NCBI RefSeq assembly: GCF_000092065.1
Contig: NC_009363.1
Location: 434,001 to 498,000 of the forward strand
Length of the DNA: 64,000 bases
From: Ostreococcus lucimarinus CCE9901
Lineage: Eukaryota > Chlorophyta > Mamiellophyceae > Mamiellales > Bathycoccaceae
Direction: 5' to 3'
In this document: in pieces, positions 47,985 to 57,390 of the stretch
How the letters are laid out: each line of letters begins with the position of its first letter
Numbering within the stretch: position 1 is the first letter of the stretch
Made by a program: the position numbers and the translations under genes
Notes under the pieces: generated by a model
The model's database searches: none
Told to the model about the DNA's origin: nothing
The model's input: the letters and a program-made list of their open reading frames with translations, nothing else

Positions 47985-49238
47985 CTATTCCAGCCGGGCG
48001 GGACCTCGGTCCGCCGTCGCGGCGATGTACTTACCAGTCTTTCTGCAGCGGTCGACGTCGTACCCACCGACGAGTTTCGCGCGAATACGATCGGGTAGCT
48101 TGAGCGACGCCTCGACGTCAGCCTTCGTCGCCCCGCGGCCGAGCAAGCGTTCCATGTGCTCGCGGCGCACGCCGTTTTCGAGCACGTCGCGCGTCTCCAC
48201 GCCGCTCTCGTGACTGTCCCATCGAACGCGCTCTTGAAGTTCTTCGTGCATCGCGCGCAAGACGGCCTGCGCCAAGGCGAGCTGACCTTGCGTCTCGGTT
48301 ATCTTGGATTTGAGGTCTTCGGCGTCGCAATCTTCCAAGTCGTCAAAGTACACGCCGCATTCGCGTACGTTGTACGATTCCCCGGTGACTTGGCTCGTGA
48401 GCGTCAAACCTTCGTGCAAGCGATCGATGAGATCGGCATCGACGACGCGACGCGTGAAACAGTCTTCGGGAATGACGCCGCACGATCCAACCTCGAGACC
48501 GCGACGTATTTCTTCTAGATGCGCGATTCGCAAGTGTAGCGCGGCGACGCGACGATCGCGTTCGGCGATCTTTCGCACCAAAGGTTCCGCCTCGCTTTGG
48601 AGCCCTCTGTATCGGCCGAACTCTTCCGCGAACTTCCCCTCCCCGCTCCACGCGAATTCGTACTTGGTCTTTCCCTTCTCGTACCCCTCGTCGCCCTCTT
48701 CTAATTTCCGCGGCGTCCACACCTCGGGATTCTTCCCGACGCTCGCCGCGCGCGTCCCGAGCGACCGCGCGCCTTCGGCCACGACTTCACACATCGCACT
48801 CGCGCACGCTTCCATCGCTGGATGTAACGGGTCGATCGTCAACGCTCCGTCCAACACTTCGCACGTCCCTCGACCGTCGTCATCTCTCGCGTTACCGAAT
48901 CGCAGCTGCACCGCCGCGCCGCGTTCCGCCAACGTCCCGAGCTGTCGCTGCGCCACCTCTCGCGCGTCTACGATCTTCGTCAGCCTCGGTTCGATCGATC
49001 GCGTGAACCTCACGCCGTGAATTTCGATCAAGCACGTATCGCACGCGCGCGACACGCGCCCGTCGCCGTCCTCAACGCGCGTCAAGCGCGTCATGTGCCC
49101 GGTCGTCCCAGTCGTCGTCGCGCGCACGAGTTTCGAGCGTTTCGTGCGGTCGAAGCGGAACGCGATCGTCTTCGCTCGAACGGTGGCGTCGGCGGACGAG
49201 GTAAACATGACGCGCACGTCGTGCGCGACGTCGGTCAT
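47985..49238 (-). CDS. Protein of unknown function, 417 residues
   Basis: The product has no motif I recognise. It has a beta-rich front (residues 1-90, RVMFTSSADATVRAKTIAFRF and DTCLIEIHGVRFTRS), a central region with EVWTPRKLEEGDEGYEKGKTKYEFAW, a coiled coil at about 205-260 (RDRRVAALHLRIAHLEEIRRG) and a second helical stretch at about 305-345. There is no targeting sequence or membrane helix. The even codon use and mixed composition show it is a real gene. It is divergent to the DUF285 protein with about 230 bp between starts. Confidence 0.75.
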   Translation of the reverse strand: MTDVAHDVRVMFTSSADATVRAKTIAFRFDRTKRSKLVRATTTGTTGHMTRLTRVEDGDGRVSRACDTCLIEIHGVRFTRSIEPRLTKIVDAREVAQRQLGTLAERGAAVQLRFGNARDDDGRGTCEVLDGALTIDPLHPAMEACASAMCEVVAEGARSLGTRAASVGKNPEVWTPRKLEEGDEGYEKGKTKYEFAWSGEGKFAEEFGRYRGLQSEAEPLVRKIAERDRRVAALHLRIAHLEEIRRGLEVGSCGVIPEDCFTRRVVDADLIDRLHEGLTLTSQVTGESYNVRECGVYFDDLEDCDAEDLKSKITETQGQLALAQAVLRAMHEELQERVRWDSHESGVETRDVLENGVRREHMERLLGRGATKADVEASLKLPDRIRAKLVGGYDVDRCRKTGKYIAATADRGPARLE

Positions 49239-49470
49239 CGCGCGATGGCGCGCGCGCGAGTGCGGACGGCGTCAGCGTTCGCGTTTCGTTTTTTTCGAGC
49301 GTTTCTCGAGCGTTTCGACGCGCGACCGCGCGTCTCCGAAATGCGCGAAACACCCCCCCGCGTCTCCGCGTAGTTCGCGTCGCGCCCGACCGCACGCAGA
49401 CGCGCGCGGTGGCGATGCGAGGCGGTACGCGTTACGTTGACTCCGTGCGCACGATCGCGCGTCTCGCGCG

Positions 49471-51447
49471 ATGACGGCGCGCCATGACGCGCGCGCGCGA
49501 GCCGGTCGACGCCGCGTCGTCATCGTCGCGGTGTTGGCGGCCTGGGCGTGGGCGACCGCGGCGAGTGCGGCGCCGTTCGAGAACGCCGCGGCGCTCAAAG
49601 CAGCGGTGAACAATTGCCTCGCGGCGAGTCACACGGGTGATTGCGATTGCTCGAGCGCGTCTGTGGACTGTGGGGCGGCGGGGAGCGACGCGATGTCGCA
49701 GTGGGACACGAGTCTGGTTCCGGACATGAGCTACTTGTTCCACGACGCCCGTTCCTTCAATCAGTCCATCGGGAACTGGAATACGAGTCAAGTAACGAAC
49801 ATGGTTGGGATGTTCTTGTACGCCGCTGCTTTCAATCAGCCCATCGGGAACTGGGACACGAGTCAAGTGACTAACATGACTGACATGTTTGCGATCGCCC
49901 GTTCCTTTAACCAACCCATTGGTGACTGGAACACGAGCCAAGTCATGGACATGCGTTTTATGTTCGCTACTGCTTATGCTTTCGATAGTCCTATCCGCAA
50001 CTGGGACATCAGCCAAGTGACGAACACGAGTTACATGTTCTATTCTATTGCTGCATCTTTCAATGTTTTCAACCAATCCGTCGAGAACTGGAACACGAGC
50101 CAAGTTATGGACATGCGTGGGATGTTCGGGAACGCACGTTACTTCAACAAGCCTATCGGCGGCTGGAACACGAGCCAGGTTACGGACATGCGTAACATGT
50201 TCGTTACCGCCTCTTCCTTCAACCAGCCCATCGGTGACTGGGACACGAGCCAGGTTACGGACATGCGTTACATGTTCGCTACCGCCTCTTCCTTCAACCA
50301 GCCCATCGGTGACTGGGACACGAGCCAGGTTACAGACATGCGTGGAATGTTGGGGTCTGTGTCCTTCAATCAGCCCATCGGGAACTGGAACACGAGCCAG
50401 GTTACAGACATGCGTACGATGTTCGCTACCGCCTCTTCCTTCAACGCGCCTATCGGTGACTGGAACACGAGCCAAGTTACAGACATGGGTAGAATGTTTT
50501 ACGCAGCCTCTTCTTTTAACCGGTCTATTGGCGACTGGAACACGAGCCAAGTCACGGACATGCAGTCGATGTTTTACGCCTCTTCATTCGATCAACCCAT
50601 CGGGAACTGGGACACAAGCCTAGTCACATACATGAATTCGATGTTCAACAGCGCAGTTTCCTTCAACCAGTCTATCGGTGGCTGGAACACGAGCCGAGTG
50701 GTGAGCATGCAGTCGATGTTCGCGAACGCATTTTCCTTCAACCAGCCCATCGGGAACTGGAACACGGGCCGAGTGGTGAGCATGCATTCCATGTTTGACA
50801 GCGCAGTTTATTTCAACCAGCCCATCGGGAACTGGAACACGGGCCGAGTGGTGAGCATGAATTCCATGTTTGACAGCGCAGGCTTTTTCAACCAGCCCAT
50901 CGGGAACTGGGACACGAGCCAGGTTACAGACATGAATTCCATGTTTGATAGCGCAGGCTCTTTCAACCAGCCCATCGGGAACTGGAACACGAGCCAGGTT
51001 ACAGACATGAATTCCATGTTTGATAGCGCAGGCTCTTTCAACCAGCCCATCGGTGACTGGGACACGAGCCAGGTTACAGACATGCATTGGATGTTCCAGG
51101 GTGCCTCTTCCTTCAACCAGCCTATTGGAGACTGGGATACGAGCCAAGTGGTGACCTCGTACTCATTTAGCGAAATGTTCAAGGACGCAACGGCGTGGCT
51201 ATGCTCACACACACACAATACGTCGGATCCGATGCATTTTCAAAGATACTACGATGGTCCACCGTCTTTTTGGTTCGAGTCAGCGGCTGGAATCGGTGCA
51301 GTGTGCTTGTCTCCACCACCGCCAACCACACTACCGTGTGTATATGTCGCCGCCCCTCCGTTGACCGCAAGGTCGACTGGAACCGCGAGGTCGAGTGTCG
51401 CACTCTCGCTATATACGACAGTCATTATCATATACTTCCACGCCTGA
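49471..51447 (+). CDS. Secreted BspA-like / DUF285 repeat surface protein
   Basis: The protein has 658 residues. A signal peptide is likely (about 1-33, [18 protein letters not shown] then APFEN). Residues about 76-590 consist of some 21 tandem 24-residue units of consensus [23 protein letters not shown], the DUF285/BspA-like repeat found in bacterial (Mycoplasma and others) surface proteins and some protists. Unrelated sequence [20 protein letters not shown] then a Pro-rich spacer follow, and the protein ends in a hydrophobic tail ([17 protein letters not shown]) that could be a GPI signal or membrane anchor. The DNA is visibly less GC-rich than neighbours. It probably mediates cell-surface contact; acquisition by horizontal transfer is possible but not shown. 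Confidence 0.9.
   Translation: MTARHDARARAGRRRVVIVAVLAAWAWATAASAAPFENAAALKAAVNNCLAASHTGDCDCSSASVDCGAAGSDAMSQWDTSLVPDMSYLFHDARSFNQSIGNWNTSQVTNMVGMFLYAAAFNQPIGNWDTSQVTNMTDMFAIARSFNQPIGDWNTSQVMDMRFMFATAYAFDSPIRNWDISQVTNTSYMFYSIAASFNVFNQSVENWNTSQVMDMRGMFGNARYFNKPIGGWNTSQVTDMRNMFVTASSFNQPIGDWDTSQVTDMRYMFATASSFNQPIGDWDTSQVTDMRGMLGSVSFNQPIGNWNTSQVTDMRTMFATASSFNAPIGDWNTSQVTDMGRMFYAASSFNRSIGDWNTSQVTDMQSMFYASSFDQPIGNWDTSLVTYMNSMFNSAVSFNQSIGGWNTSRVVSMQSMFANAFSFNQPIGNWNTGRVVSMHSMFDSAVYFNQPIGNWNTGRVVSMNSMFDSAGFFNQPIGNWDTSQVTDMNSMFDSAGSFNQPIGNWNTSQVTDMNSMFDSAGSFNQPIGDWDTSQVTDMHWMFQGASSFNQPIGDWDTSQVVTSYSFSEMFKDATAWLCSHTHNTSDPMHFQRYYDGPPSFWFESAAGIGAVCLSPPPPTTLPCVYVAAPPLTARSTGTARSSVALSLYTTVIIIYFHA
49700..51180 (+). 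repeat. 72-bp tandem repeat array within the DUF285 gene
   Basis: The coding repeats are 72 bp each. Neighbouring units in the second half are almost identical (for example the blocks starting near 50923 and 50995), with phrases such as AACCAGCCCATCGGGAACTG recurring. Units near the front differ more, so the array grew recently toward the 3' side. Confidence 0.9.
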
Positions 51448-51642
51448 AACTGAGACAGAAACTGAGACATCGCACATTCACAAATCCTACAAGGATATGA
51501 TACCGTAGTCATAGTGGATATATACAGTGCTGCTCTCGCATTTCCAGTTCCTACCTGATGAATACTGGATTATGGGGTGATTTTCAAACAAGTGTAGAGT
51601 ACTAGCCTCCATTTCTCGCTTGTTCTTGAAATACAACTTGAA

Positions 51643-53808
51643 TTACAACTCGAGGCAAACTGAGGGCGTCGAGACATAATCGCCATCACCTGTCGCAGCG
51701 CGCGCGAAAATCTCTATCACGACGTCGGCGGCGGTGGCGGGCGTGAGTCCGCACGCCACGACGGGAACGACGATGATAGAAACGTCGTACACGCGCCGAA
51801 TCGCCGACGCGAGAGTCTCACTGAGCGCCGAATCGACGCTTAAATTATGATACAGTCGGCATGTGGACACATGCGACGCGGTCAGCTCGGCTTCGCCTAA
51901 ATACAGTGCGATTCGTGCCAAGATGTGCCCGTTGGTGAGCTCATCACTTTTCAAGACGGCTTGTTTGACGCTGATTGAACACTGGAGGAATCGCCCTGGG
52001 CGGCGAACGCTCGTCGATTCCATCACGTCGCAAGCCGAGTCGCCTCGCACAGACTCGCGCACGAGCGTTTCCTCGCCATCGAACGATTCTTCGTCGCCGA
52101 GAGGTCCTGTGCCGACGAGCAACGTGGGAGCGATCTCACCGATGGCGTTCTTTGGAAGATCGGTGACGGTGAGGTACGTCGTCGTCGGGCGCCATAGAAA
52201 TCTTCGTCCACTCTGCGCGACGACGCGTTCGAAGGACGCCGACATCACGTTCGCTGGATGCACGCCCTCTGCTTCGTAGTCTGCGTTGTACTTCGCACTA
52301 GTGTAGAACGTCACCGCCAGCGCTCGTTCACCAAGTGGCGCACCCGTGATGTCTGCGACAGCGACGGCGCTCGCCATCGCGCGGTCGAGTTGGGCAACTA
52401 TTCCGGGCACCAAGTCTAACGTTGTCGGCTCCATACCGATTTGCCCGGCCACGTACGCCAGGCCGTTCACACGAATCGACTGACCGTACGGCCCGATGCA
52501 CGCGGGAGCCCACGACGACAGTGACTGCACGTGTAGTGATTTTCGTTCGTTACCGCCGTCGAGGATGAACAAGCAATCAATCTGAACCTTGGCGTCGCCG
52601 GGCAAGCACGTGGCGACGCACGCGCGGGCGCTGGGCGCGACGGGCGGCATGTATCTAGAATACACGCCATTAACCGTTGCGAACTGGCTCATATCATCTA
52701 GATAAACGTGCGTCATGGCGACATTACGCCACGCCTCAGTCGCCCCGTCCTCGCCGAGTTTTTCGGCGACGAGAGCGCGCATCGTCTGAAAAATAGCCTC
52801 CGCACACGTTTCGTGCGTCTCGCTCGCTGGATCTGCGGCGCGCAAAGACACCGAAAGTATCGAACCCACTAAGCCTATCGTGTGATGCACACGGCAGGTC
52901 GTACCTGTGACTGCAACGCAACCTTCGGTTTCGGCCGTGAACTCCAACGTCGCGGACGCCGTCGCCGACGCTCTCACGCGAGGCGCGTCGTCTTCGACCC
53001 AAATCACCCTCCCGGGCGCGATTTCATCCCCCTTCTCTTTGAGCACGACGTCAAACGCGTCGATGACCAAGTGACCGCTCGGCGCGAATCGATCTTCGCT
53101 CGTCTTCACCGTCCTCGTCTCCGTAATCGCCAAACTCGCGCGAGCGAACATCGGACAATCCACCACGAGCGTCTCAAACTCCCCGCCTTCGCCCGCGCAG
53201 TGCGACCCGTACTCATCTTCAACCCTAATCAGCGTCTCCCTCGCGTCCGCGATGGACATCCCCAAGTGTTTCCCCGGATCCAATCCCATCGCCGCCACCT
53301 TGACCAGACGCGCGTCGACGCCCTCCGCCTCCACCCGCCGTAAAACCTCTCGCTGTTCCACGCGCCACAGCGGCGCCAACGACGTCAGCCCCAGGCTCGC
53401 GCACACCGCTTCCACCCGCAACCGCTGATAATCGCTCAGTATCGCCCCCGAGCACACGCTATTCACATCCGGTCGCTCGCGTTTCGCCGCCGCCAACGCC
53501 GCGCGCAAATCCTCCACCTCGTCCCCCTCCTCTCCGTCCCCGTACTCCAGCCCCAGCGCCTTCGACCGCCCCGTGATCCGTCGGCGGTACACGTCCAACC
53601 CCGCGCACGCCGCGAACGCCCCCACGCACTCGTGCGCGACCGTCTGAAAGCAGTGCGAGTCCACCTCGCGCGTCGCCGCGTCCCTCGGGCACAGGTTGAC
53701 GAGGCACGCCACCGTCGCGTCCGCGCGCCTCGACGTCTCGATCGCCGCCAAAACGCCGTCCTTGCCGCCGGACACGAGCGCCGCGCACGCGTACCGCCGC
53801 TCGGGCAT
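51643..53808 (-). CDS. Diphthine-ammonia ligase DPH6 fused to RidA-like domains
   Basis: The protein has 721 residues. The N-terminal domain has the ATP-PPi loop SGGKDGVLAAIE, later SGAILSDYQRLRVE and EYGSHCAGEGGEFETLVVDCP, as in ATPBD4/DPH6, which amidates diphthine on elongation factor 2. Two domains of the YjgF/RidA type follow (about 310-470 and 470-600, with YVAGQIGMEPTTLDLVPG). The same fusion is known in yeast and plants. The last 120 residues are less conserved. The start is the ATG before PERRYACAALVSGGKDG; an upstream ATG at 53889 would add 27 Arg/Ala-rich residues. A cytosolic location is expected. Confidence 0.9.
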   Translation of the reverse strand: MPERRYACAALVSGGKDGVLAAIETSRRADATVACLVNLCPRDAATREVDSHCFQTVAHECVGAFAACAGLDVYRRRITGRSKALGLEYGDGEEGDEVEDLRAALAAAKRERPDVNSVCSGAILSDYQRLRVEAVCASLGLTSLAPLWRVEQREVLRRVEAEGVDARLVKVAAMGLDPGKHLGMSIADARETLIRVEDEYGSHCAGEGGEFETLVVDCPMFARASLAITETRTVKTSEDRFAPSGHLVIDAFDVVLKEKGDEIAPGRVIWVEDDAPRVRASATASATLEFTAETEGCVAVTGTTCRVHHTIGLVGSILSVSLRAADPASETHETCAEAIFQTMRALVAEKLGEDGATEAWRNVAMTHVYLDDMSQFATVNGVYSRYMPPVAPSARACVATCLPGDAKVQIDCLFILDGGNERKSLHVQSLSSWAPACIGPYGQSIRVNGLAYVAGQIGMEPTTLDLVPGIVAQLDRAMASAVAVADITGAPLGERALAVTFYTSAKYNADYEAEGVHPANVMSASFERVVAQSGRRFLWRPTTTYLTVTDLPKNAIGEIAPTLLVGTGPLGDEESFDGEETLVRESVRGDSACDVMESTSVRRPGRFLQCSISVKQAVLKSDELTNGHILARIALYLGEAELTASHVSTCRLYHNLSVDSALSETLASAIRRVYDVSIIVVPVVACGLTPATAADVVIEIFARAATGDGDYVSTPSVCLEL

Positions 53809-53948
53809 CGCGACTCGCGACGCCGCGCGTCGACGCCGAGTGGCGTCGACGCCGCGCGACGTCGACGCCGCCTTATCCGCGCCGCACACGTCGACGCCGC
53901 GCGCGAGCGACGCGAACGCAGAGCGCGCGTGCGACGCGCGCGCTTCCG

Positions 53949-56024
53949 ATGGCGATGACGACCGCGCGAGGGGCGACGGCGACGCGCGCGCGCGCGAGGG
54001 CGACGACGATCGGCGGAAAGAAGAGGGATGGCGAGACGACGCGCGCGCGAGGACGCGCGCGGACGCGCGCGCGCGCGGACGCGCGCGAGGCGCGCGAAAA
54101 AACGATGGGACGACGCGCGGCGATCGGCGTCGCGGCGATCGCGCTGCACGGAGGAAAACGGAACGCGGCGCGGGCGGAGGAGGAGGCGGCGGCGACGGGG
54201 ACGGCGACGGCGACGCCGCGGGGGACGGCGAACGCGCTGGACGCGTACGAGATGGCGACCAGGAGCGGTGGGAACTCGAACACGGCGAAAGCGATCGTGA
54301 ATAAGGGCGAGAAGAAGAGCAAGGTGAAGATTGAGGCGAAGGAGGCGTCGAGCGGGCCGCCGGGGGCGCTGCTCGGAGCGATTCCCGTCGTGCTCGGTCT
54401 CGGCGGATTCGCCGCGTTCAAATCGTTGAGCGGCGGGTCGTCGGCGGATGACGACGATGACGACGAGCCGATTCGTGCGCCGCCGAAGAAGCCGTCGTTG
54501 CCGAAATTTGAGGCGCCGAAGGTTGTGCCGCCGAAGTTTGACGCGCCCGAGATTGACGCGCCCAAATTTGAAGTTCCCAAGTTTGAGATGCCGAAGATTC
54601 CGGGCGTCGGCGGCAGTGGTTTGCCACCGGATGCGCCTCGCGCGGGCTTCCCATCGCGCGCGGATTCTTTCGCTGAGGAGGAGGAAGAACAAGAGGAAGA
54701 AGAGGAAGCCGTCGAAGACGAAGACAGAGAGGCGCGCAAAGCGCGCCGCGCAGCTGAACGAGCCGAGCGCGAAGCCGAGCGCGCCGCGCGGGATGCTGAG
54801 CGTGAAGCAGCTAAGGCGCAACGCGCCGCTGAGCGTGAAGCCGTCGAAGACGAAGACAGAGAGGCGCGCAAAGCGCGCCGCGCAGCTGAACGAGCCGAGC
54901 GCGAAGCCGAGCGCGCCGCGCGGGATGCTGAGCGTGAAGCAGCTGAGGCGCAACGCGCCGCTGAGCGTGAAGCCGCAGAAGCTGAACGAGCTCAGGCGAA
55001 GGAAGCCAAGGCGCGGGAGGCGGAACGCATCGAGCGCGATCGCAGCGCCGAAGAGAGAGACGCGGCTGAACGTAAGAAACGCGAAAAGCAGCTCATCGAA
55101 CAGGAGCGCGAGCGTATCAAGGCCGAAAAGCGAGTCCGTGCGGAACAACAGCGCGCGGCCCGCGATGCGGAAAAGGCTGAGCGCCAAGCGGAAAGGGATG
55201 CGCGCGAAGCGGAGCGACAGGCTGAAAAGGAAGCTCGAGCCGCCGAGCGAGCGGATCGCAAGGCCGCAAACGCTCTCCTCAAGTCCAAGCCAAAGTCAGC
55301 GCCGGAACCCAAGGAAGCCAAGGAAGAGAAATCGTTCACGCAACTCTTTGCGAAAAAGAACGTCGAAGACAGCGAACCACCGGCCAAAACGCAAGTCATG
55401 AAAAAGGCGAAGCCCGAGCCGATTGCGCGAACTCAAGTCATGTCCAAGAGTGGGAAATCGTCTGGCGTGGCCGAATTGCCATCCAAATTCCCGAGCGTTG
55501 AGGATTTGGAAGGTTTAAGCAAGGAAGAAAAGCTTGCGATCGCCGATGAGGCCGACGCCTTCGCCGAACGCTTGGTTCGTAAGGCTGAAGCTGCGGAGAA
55601 ATTCGCCAACGGTCCGGTCGTCGGCGTCCTCTTCTTCTTGAAGTCTGGCGCCATCAAGTCCGCTGAGCGTGCCGCCGAGGTCGCAGAGCTCGCCGAAGCG
55701 ACCGCCGCGCAAGTTCGATCGGCGGCGGAGCGCGGCGATGGCATCTCTGGCGCCGTTATCGGCGCCATCGCCGCGACCGTTCTCGTCGGCGGTGGCGCCG
55801 CGTTGTTGGGCGGCTCGTTGTTGGGCGGCGATAACGCACCCTCCTCCGGACCCAAGGCTGTGGCCATCAAGAAAGCTGCGGCTCCCAAGGCATCGGCACC
55901 TATGTTCGCCGCGCCGCCTCAAGAGGCGCCCAAGCTTCGCGATTTGGAAGCTCTCGAAGCCATCGAGAAACTGAACAACGGCGAAGGCGACGCGTTGGAC
56001 CTGTACGAACAGATGCGCCGCTAA
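53949..56024 (+). CDS. Plastid-type protein with a long Glu/Ala/Arg coiled coil
   Basis: The protein has 691 residues. A basic leader ends in a twin-arginine-like GRRAAIGVAAIALHGG at about 53-70. A hydrophobic helix (about 137-155, LLGAIPVVLGLGGFAAF) follows, then repeated PKFEAPK/PKFDAPE motifs, an acidic run, and a long coiled coil (about 255-440) made of AEREAERAARDAEREA units. The C-terminal part has EKFANGPVVGVLFFLKSGAIKS and a second glycine-rich hydrophobic segment (GAVIGAIAATVLVGGGAALLGG). It resembles no family I know; features suggest a thylakoid or envelope membrane protein with a stalk. Confidence 0.7.
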   Translation: MAMTTARGATATRARARATTIGGKKRDGETTRARGRARTRARADAREAREKTMGRRAAIGVAAIALHGGKRNAARAEEEAAATGTATATPRGTANALDAYEMATRSGGNSNTAKAIVNKGEKKSKVKIEAKEASSGPPGALLGAIPVVLGLGGFAAFKSLSGGSSADDDDDDEPIRAPPKKPSLPKFEAPKVVPPKFDAPEIDAPKFEVPKFEMPKIPGVGGSGLPPDAPRAGFPSRADSFAEEEEEQEEEEEAVEDEDREARKARRAAERAEREAERAARDAEREAAKAQRAAEREAVEDEDREARKARRAAERAEREAERAARDAEREAAEAQRAAEREAAEAERAQAKEAKAREAERIERDRSAEERDAAERKKREKQLIEQERERIKAEKRVRAEQQRAARDAEKAERQAERDAREAERQAEKEARAAERADRKAANALLKSKPKSAPEPKEAKEEKSFTQLFAKKNVEDSEPPAKTQVMKKAKPEPIARTQVMSKSGKSSGVAELPSKFPSVEDLEGLSKEEKLAIADEADAFAERLVRKAEAAEKFANGPVVGVLFFLKSGAIKSAERAAEVAELAEATAAQVRSAAERGDGISGAVIGAIAATVLVGGGAALLGGSLLGGDNAPSSGPKAVAIKKAAAPKASAPMFAAPPQEAPKLRDLEALEAIEKLNNGEGDALDLYEQMRR
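54708..54971 (+). repeat. 132-bp tandem duplication in the coiled-coil gene
   Basis: Copy 1 is 54708-54839 and copy 2 is 54840-54971. They match base for base except one transition (AAG versus GAG, Lys to Glu) that I could see. Each copy encodes 44 residues beginning AVEDEDREARKARRAAERAE. The frame is preserved, so the coiled coil is lengthened by 44 residues. Confidence 0.92.
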
Positions 56025-56100
56025 TACACATTATCTGTCGACCGCGACTGCGAGCAAAGGCGTACATATTCGTTCGATTTTGATACAAGACTATAACATT

Positions 56101-57144
56101 TCATTTTTTTTGCGGCCGTTTCGGTGAACGCGACGCTTTCGCGTCCTCCTTTTGCGCCAACTCCGCTCTTTTATCCACCGCGAAAGCCGCCATGATGGAA
56201 TCTCCTAGGCCGTCCTCGAGTAAGAACTCGGTCAAATCAATACCACCGCTATCATCTAAATCGAACACACACCAGATACTTTCGACCATGCTGCGAACGT
56301 CTTGGATGTGCGCGACGTCGTCCTTGATGCCGAATGTTTTTATGAGCGCTCGCACGACTTCATCCTTCTCCAAAGTCCCCGAATCGTCCTCGTCCCAAAA
56401 TTTAAACCACGCCCGTTTATCTGTGACGTGTGGTACATGTTTATACTCTCGCAACCTGGGCGGGTATTTCTTGGACACGAACTCCAACAAACCGTCGGCG
56501 CCGACTAACTGCGCCTTGCCCAGCGCGCCCGAACTCTCGGGGTCCCACCGCGCCCACAAGCTCCCTAAATCCTTGTCGATCTTCCTCCAATCCACCGGAA
56601 TCTGTGCTCTTATCACCGTCAACACCTGTTCTTTGTCCAATTTCCCGTTCCCATCGACGTCGCAAAGCCTAAACCACTCGTTCGCGTCCTCCGTCGGAAA
56701 GGGCACGCCCCGCGCGCTCGCGAACGCCGTCCGACATATCGGACACACCGATCCGATGTGTTCGCACACCGCTCGCGCGCACCGCTCGTGTAAAAAATGT
56801 TTACACGTGCGCGCGCCGCTTTCGTCCACGAACACCGCCGTGCGTTCCTTGCACAGCGGTTCGAAGCACGCGCCGCACTCTTGATGATCCTCGCTCACGT
56901 GCAGTCCCCCCCGCGCGCTCCCTTCGTCGTCGCTCGTCCCGCACCACACGTCATCCGTCGACCGTCGCGATCGACGCCGTTCGTTCTCGCGCTCCAACAC
57001 CGCCGTCGTCGCGTCGGCGTTCTTGCGATGCAAGTAATCGTTCGGAGGTTCGTACACCCCCGGGATCGCCGGCGCGAAGTGCTGCGCGATCTGCCGCTTG
57101 TTGCTGTTCGCCGTGTGCGTGGGCAGGCGCAGCGCGGCGCCCAT
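56101..57144 (-). CDS. RING-finger protein with EF-hands
   Basis: The protein has 347 residues. A RING-like cluster (about 95-140: CGACFEPLC, CKHFLHERCARAVCE, CPICRTAF) is followed by three EF-hand-like motifs: RLCDVDGNGKLDKEQV, KFWDEDDSGTLEKDEVV and CVFDLDDSGGIDLTEFL; a degenerate fourth at ARWDPESSGALGKAQL lies between. It is a candidate Ca-responsive E3 ligase. The N-terminus is short and basic. The ATG at 57144 sits next to a GTCGC repeat; an ATG at 57231 lies beyond it and would add Arg/Asp/Ala repeats, which I regard as unlikely. Confidence 0.82.
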   Translation of the reverse strand: MGAALRLPTHTANSNKRQIAQHFAPAIPGVYEPPNDYLHRKNADATTAVLERENERRRSRRSTDDVWCGTSDDEGSARGGLHVSEDHQECGACFEPLCKERTAVFVDESGARTCKHFLHERCARAVCEHIGSVCPICRTAFASARGVPFPTEDANEWFRLCDVDGNGKLDKEQVLTVIRAQIPVDWRKIDKDLGSLWARWDPESSGALGKAQLVGADGLLEFVSKKYPPRLREYKHVPHVTDKRAWFKFWDEDDSGTLEKDEVVRALIKTFGIKDDVAHIQDVRSMVESIWCVFDLDDSGGIDLTEFLLEDGLGDSIMAAFAVDKRAELAQKEDAKASRSPKRPQKK

Positions 57145-57150
<6 letters not shown>

Positions 57151-57176
<26 letters not shown>

Positions 57177-57190
57177 TCGCGTCGCGTCGC
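57151..57190. repeat. (GTCGC)8 pentanucleotide repeat
   Basis: Eight exact GTCGC units lie between the start of the RING/EF-hand gene and the importin alpha start, in a 246-bp divergent promoter. Length variation between strains is likely. Confidence 0.95.
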
Positions 57191-57390
57191 GGTGTGGCGC
57201 CGTCGATCCTCCGTCCCATCCATTCCACCATCCGACGCGCGTCGCGTCGCGTCGTCGCCGCACTTCGCGACGCCGCACTTCGCGCCGCGTCGCCCGCGAT
57301 CGCCGCGTCGACGATCGATCGCGCGCGAAGCGCCCGAGCGAGCGAGGCGGCACCGCGCGCCGAGGCGACGCCGCGCGCGCGCGCGGGACG

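Noticed and set aside
49432-51147. Minus-strand frames over the DUF285 repeats (Val/Arg/Asp-rich tandem repeats)
   Set aside because: Shadow repeats produced by the 72-bp units of the plus-strand gene.
53463-55187. 574-residue minus-strand frame with repeated Leu/Ser/Phe segments
   Set aside because: It is the mirror of the 132-bp duplication and coiled coil on the plus strand. The Leu/Phe-rich repeats come from antisense Glu/Ala/Arg codons.
57145-57390. Arg/Asp/Ala repeat protein from the GTCGC tract
   Set aside because: Pentanucleotide repeat read in frame; it would extend two genes on opposite strands, which is implausible.
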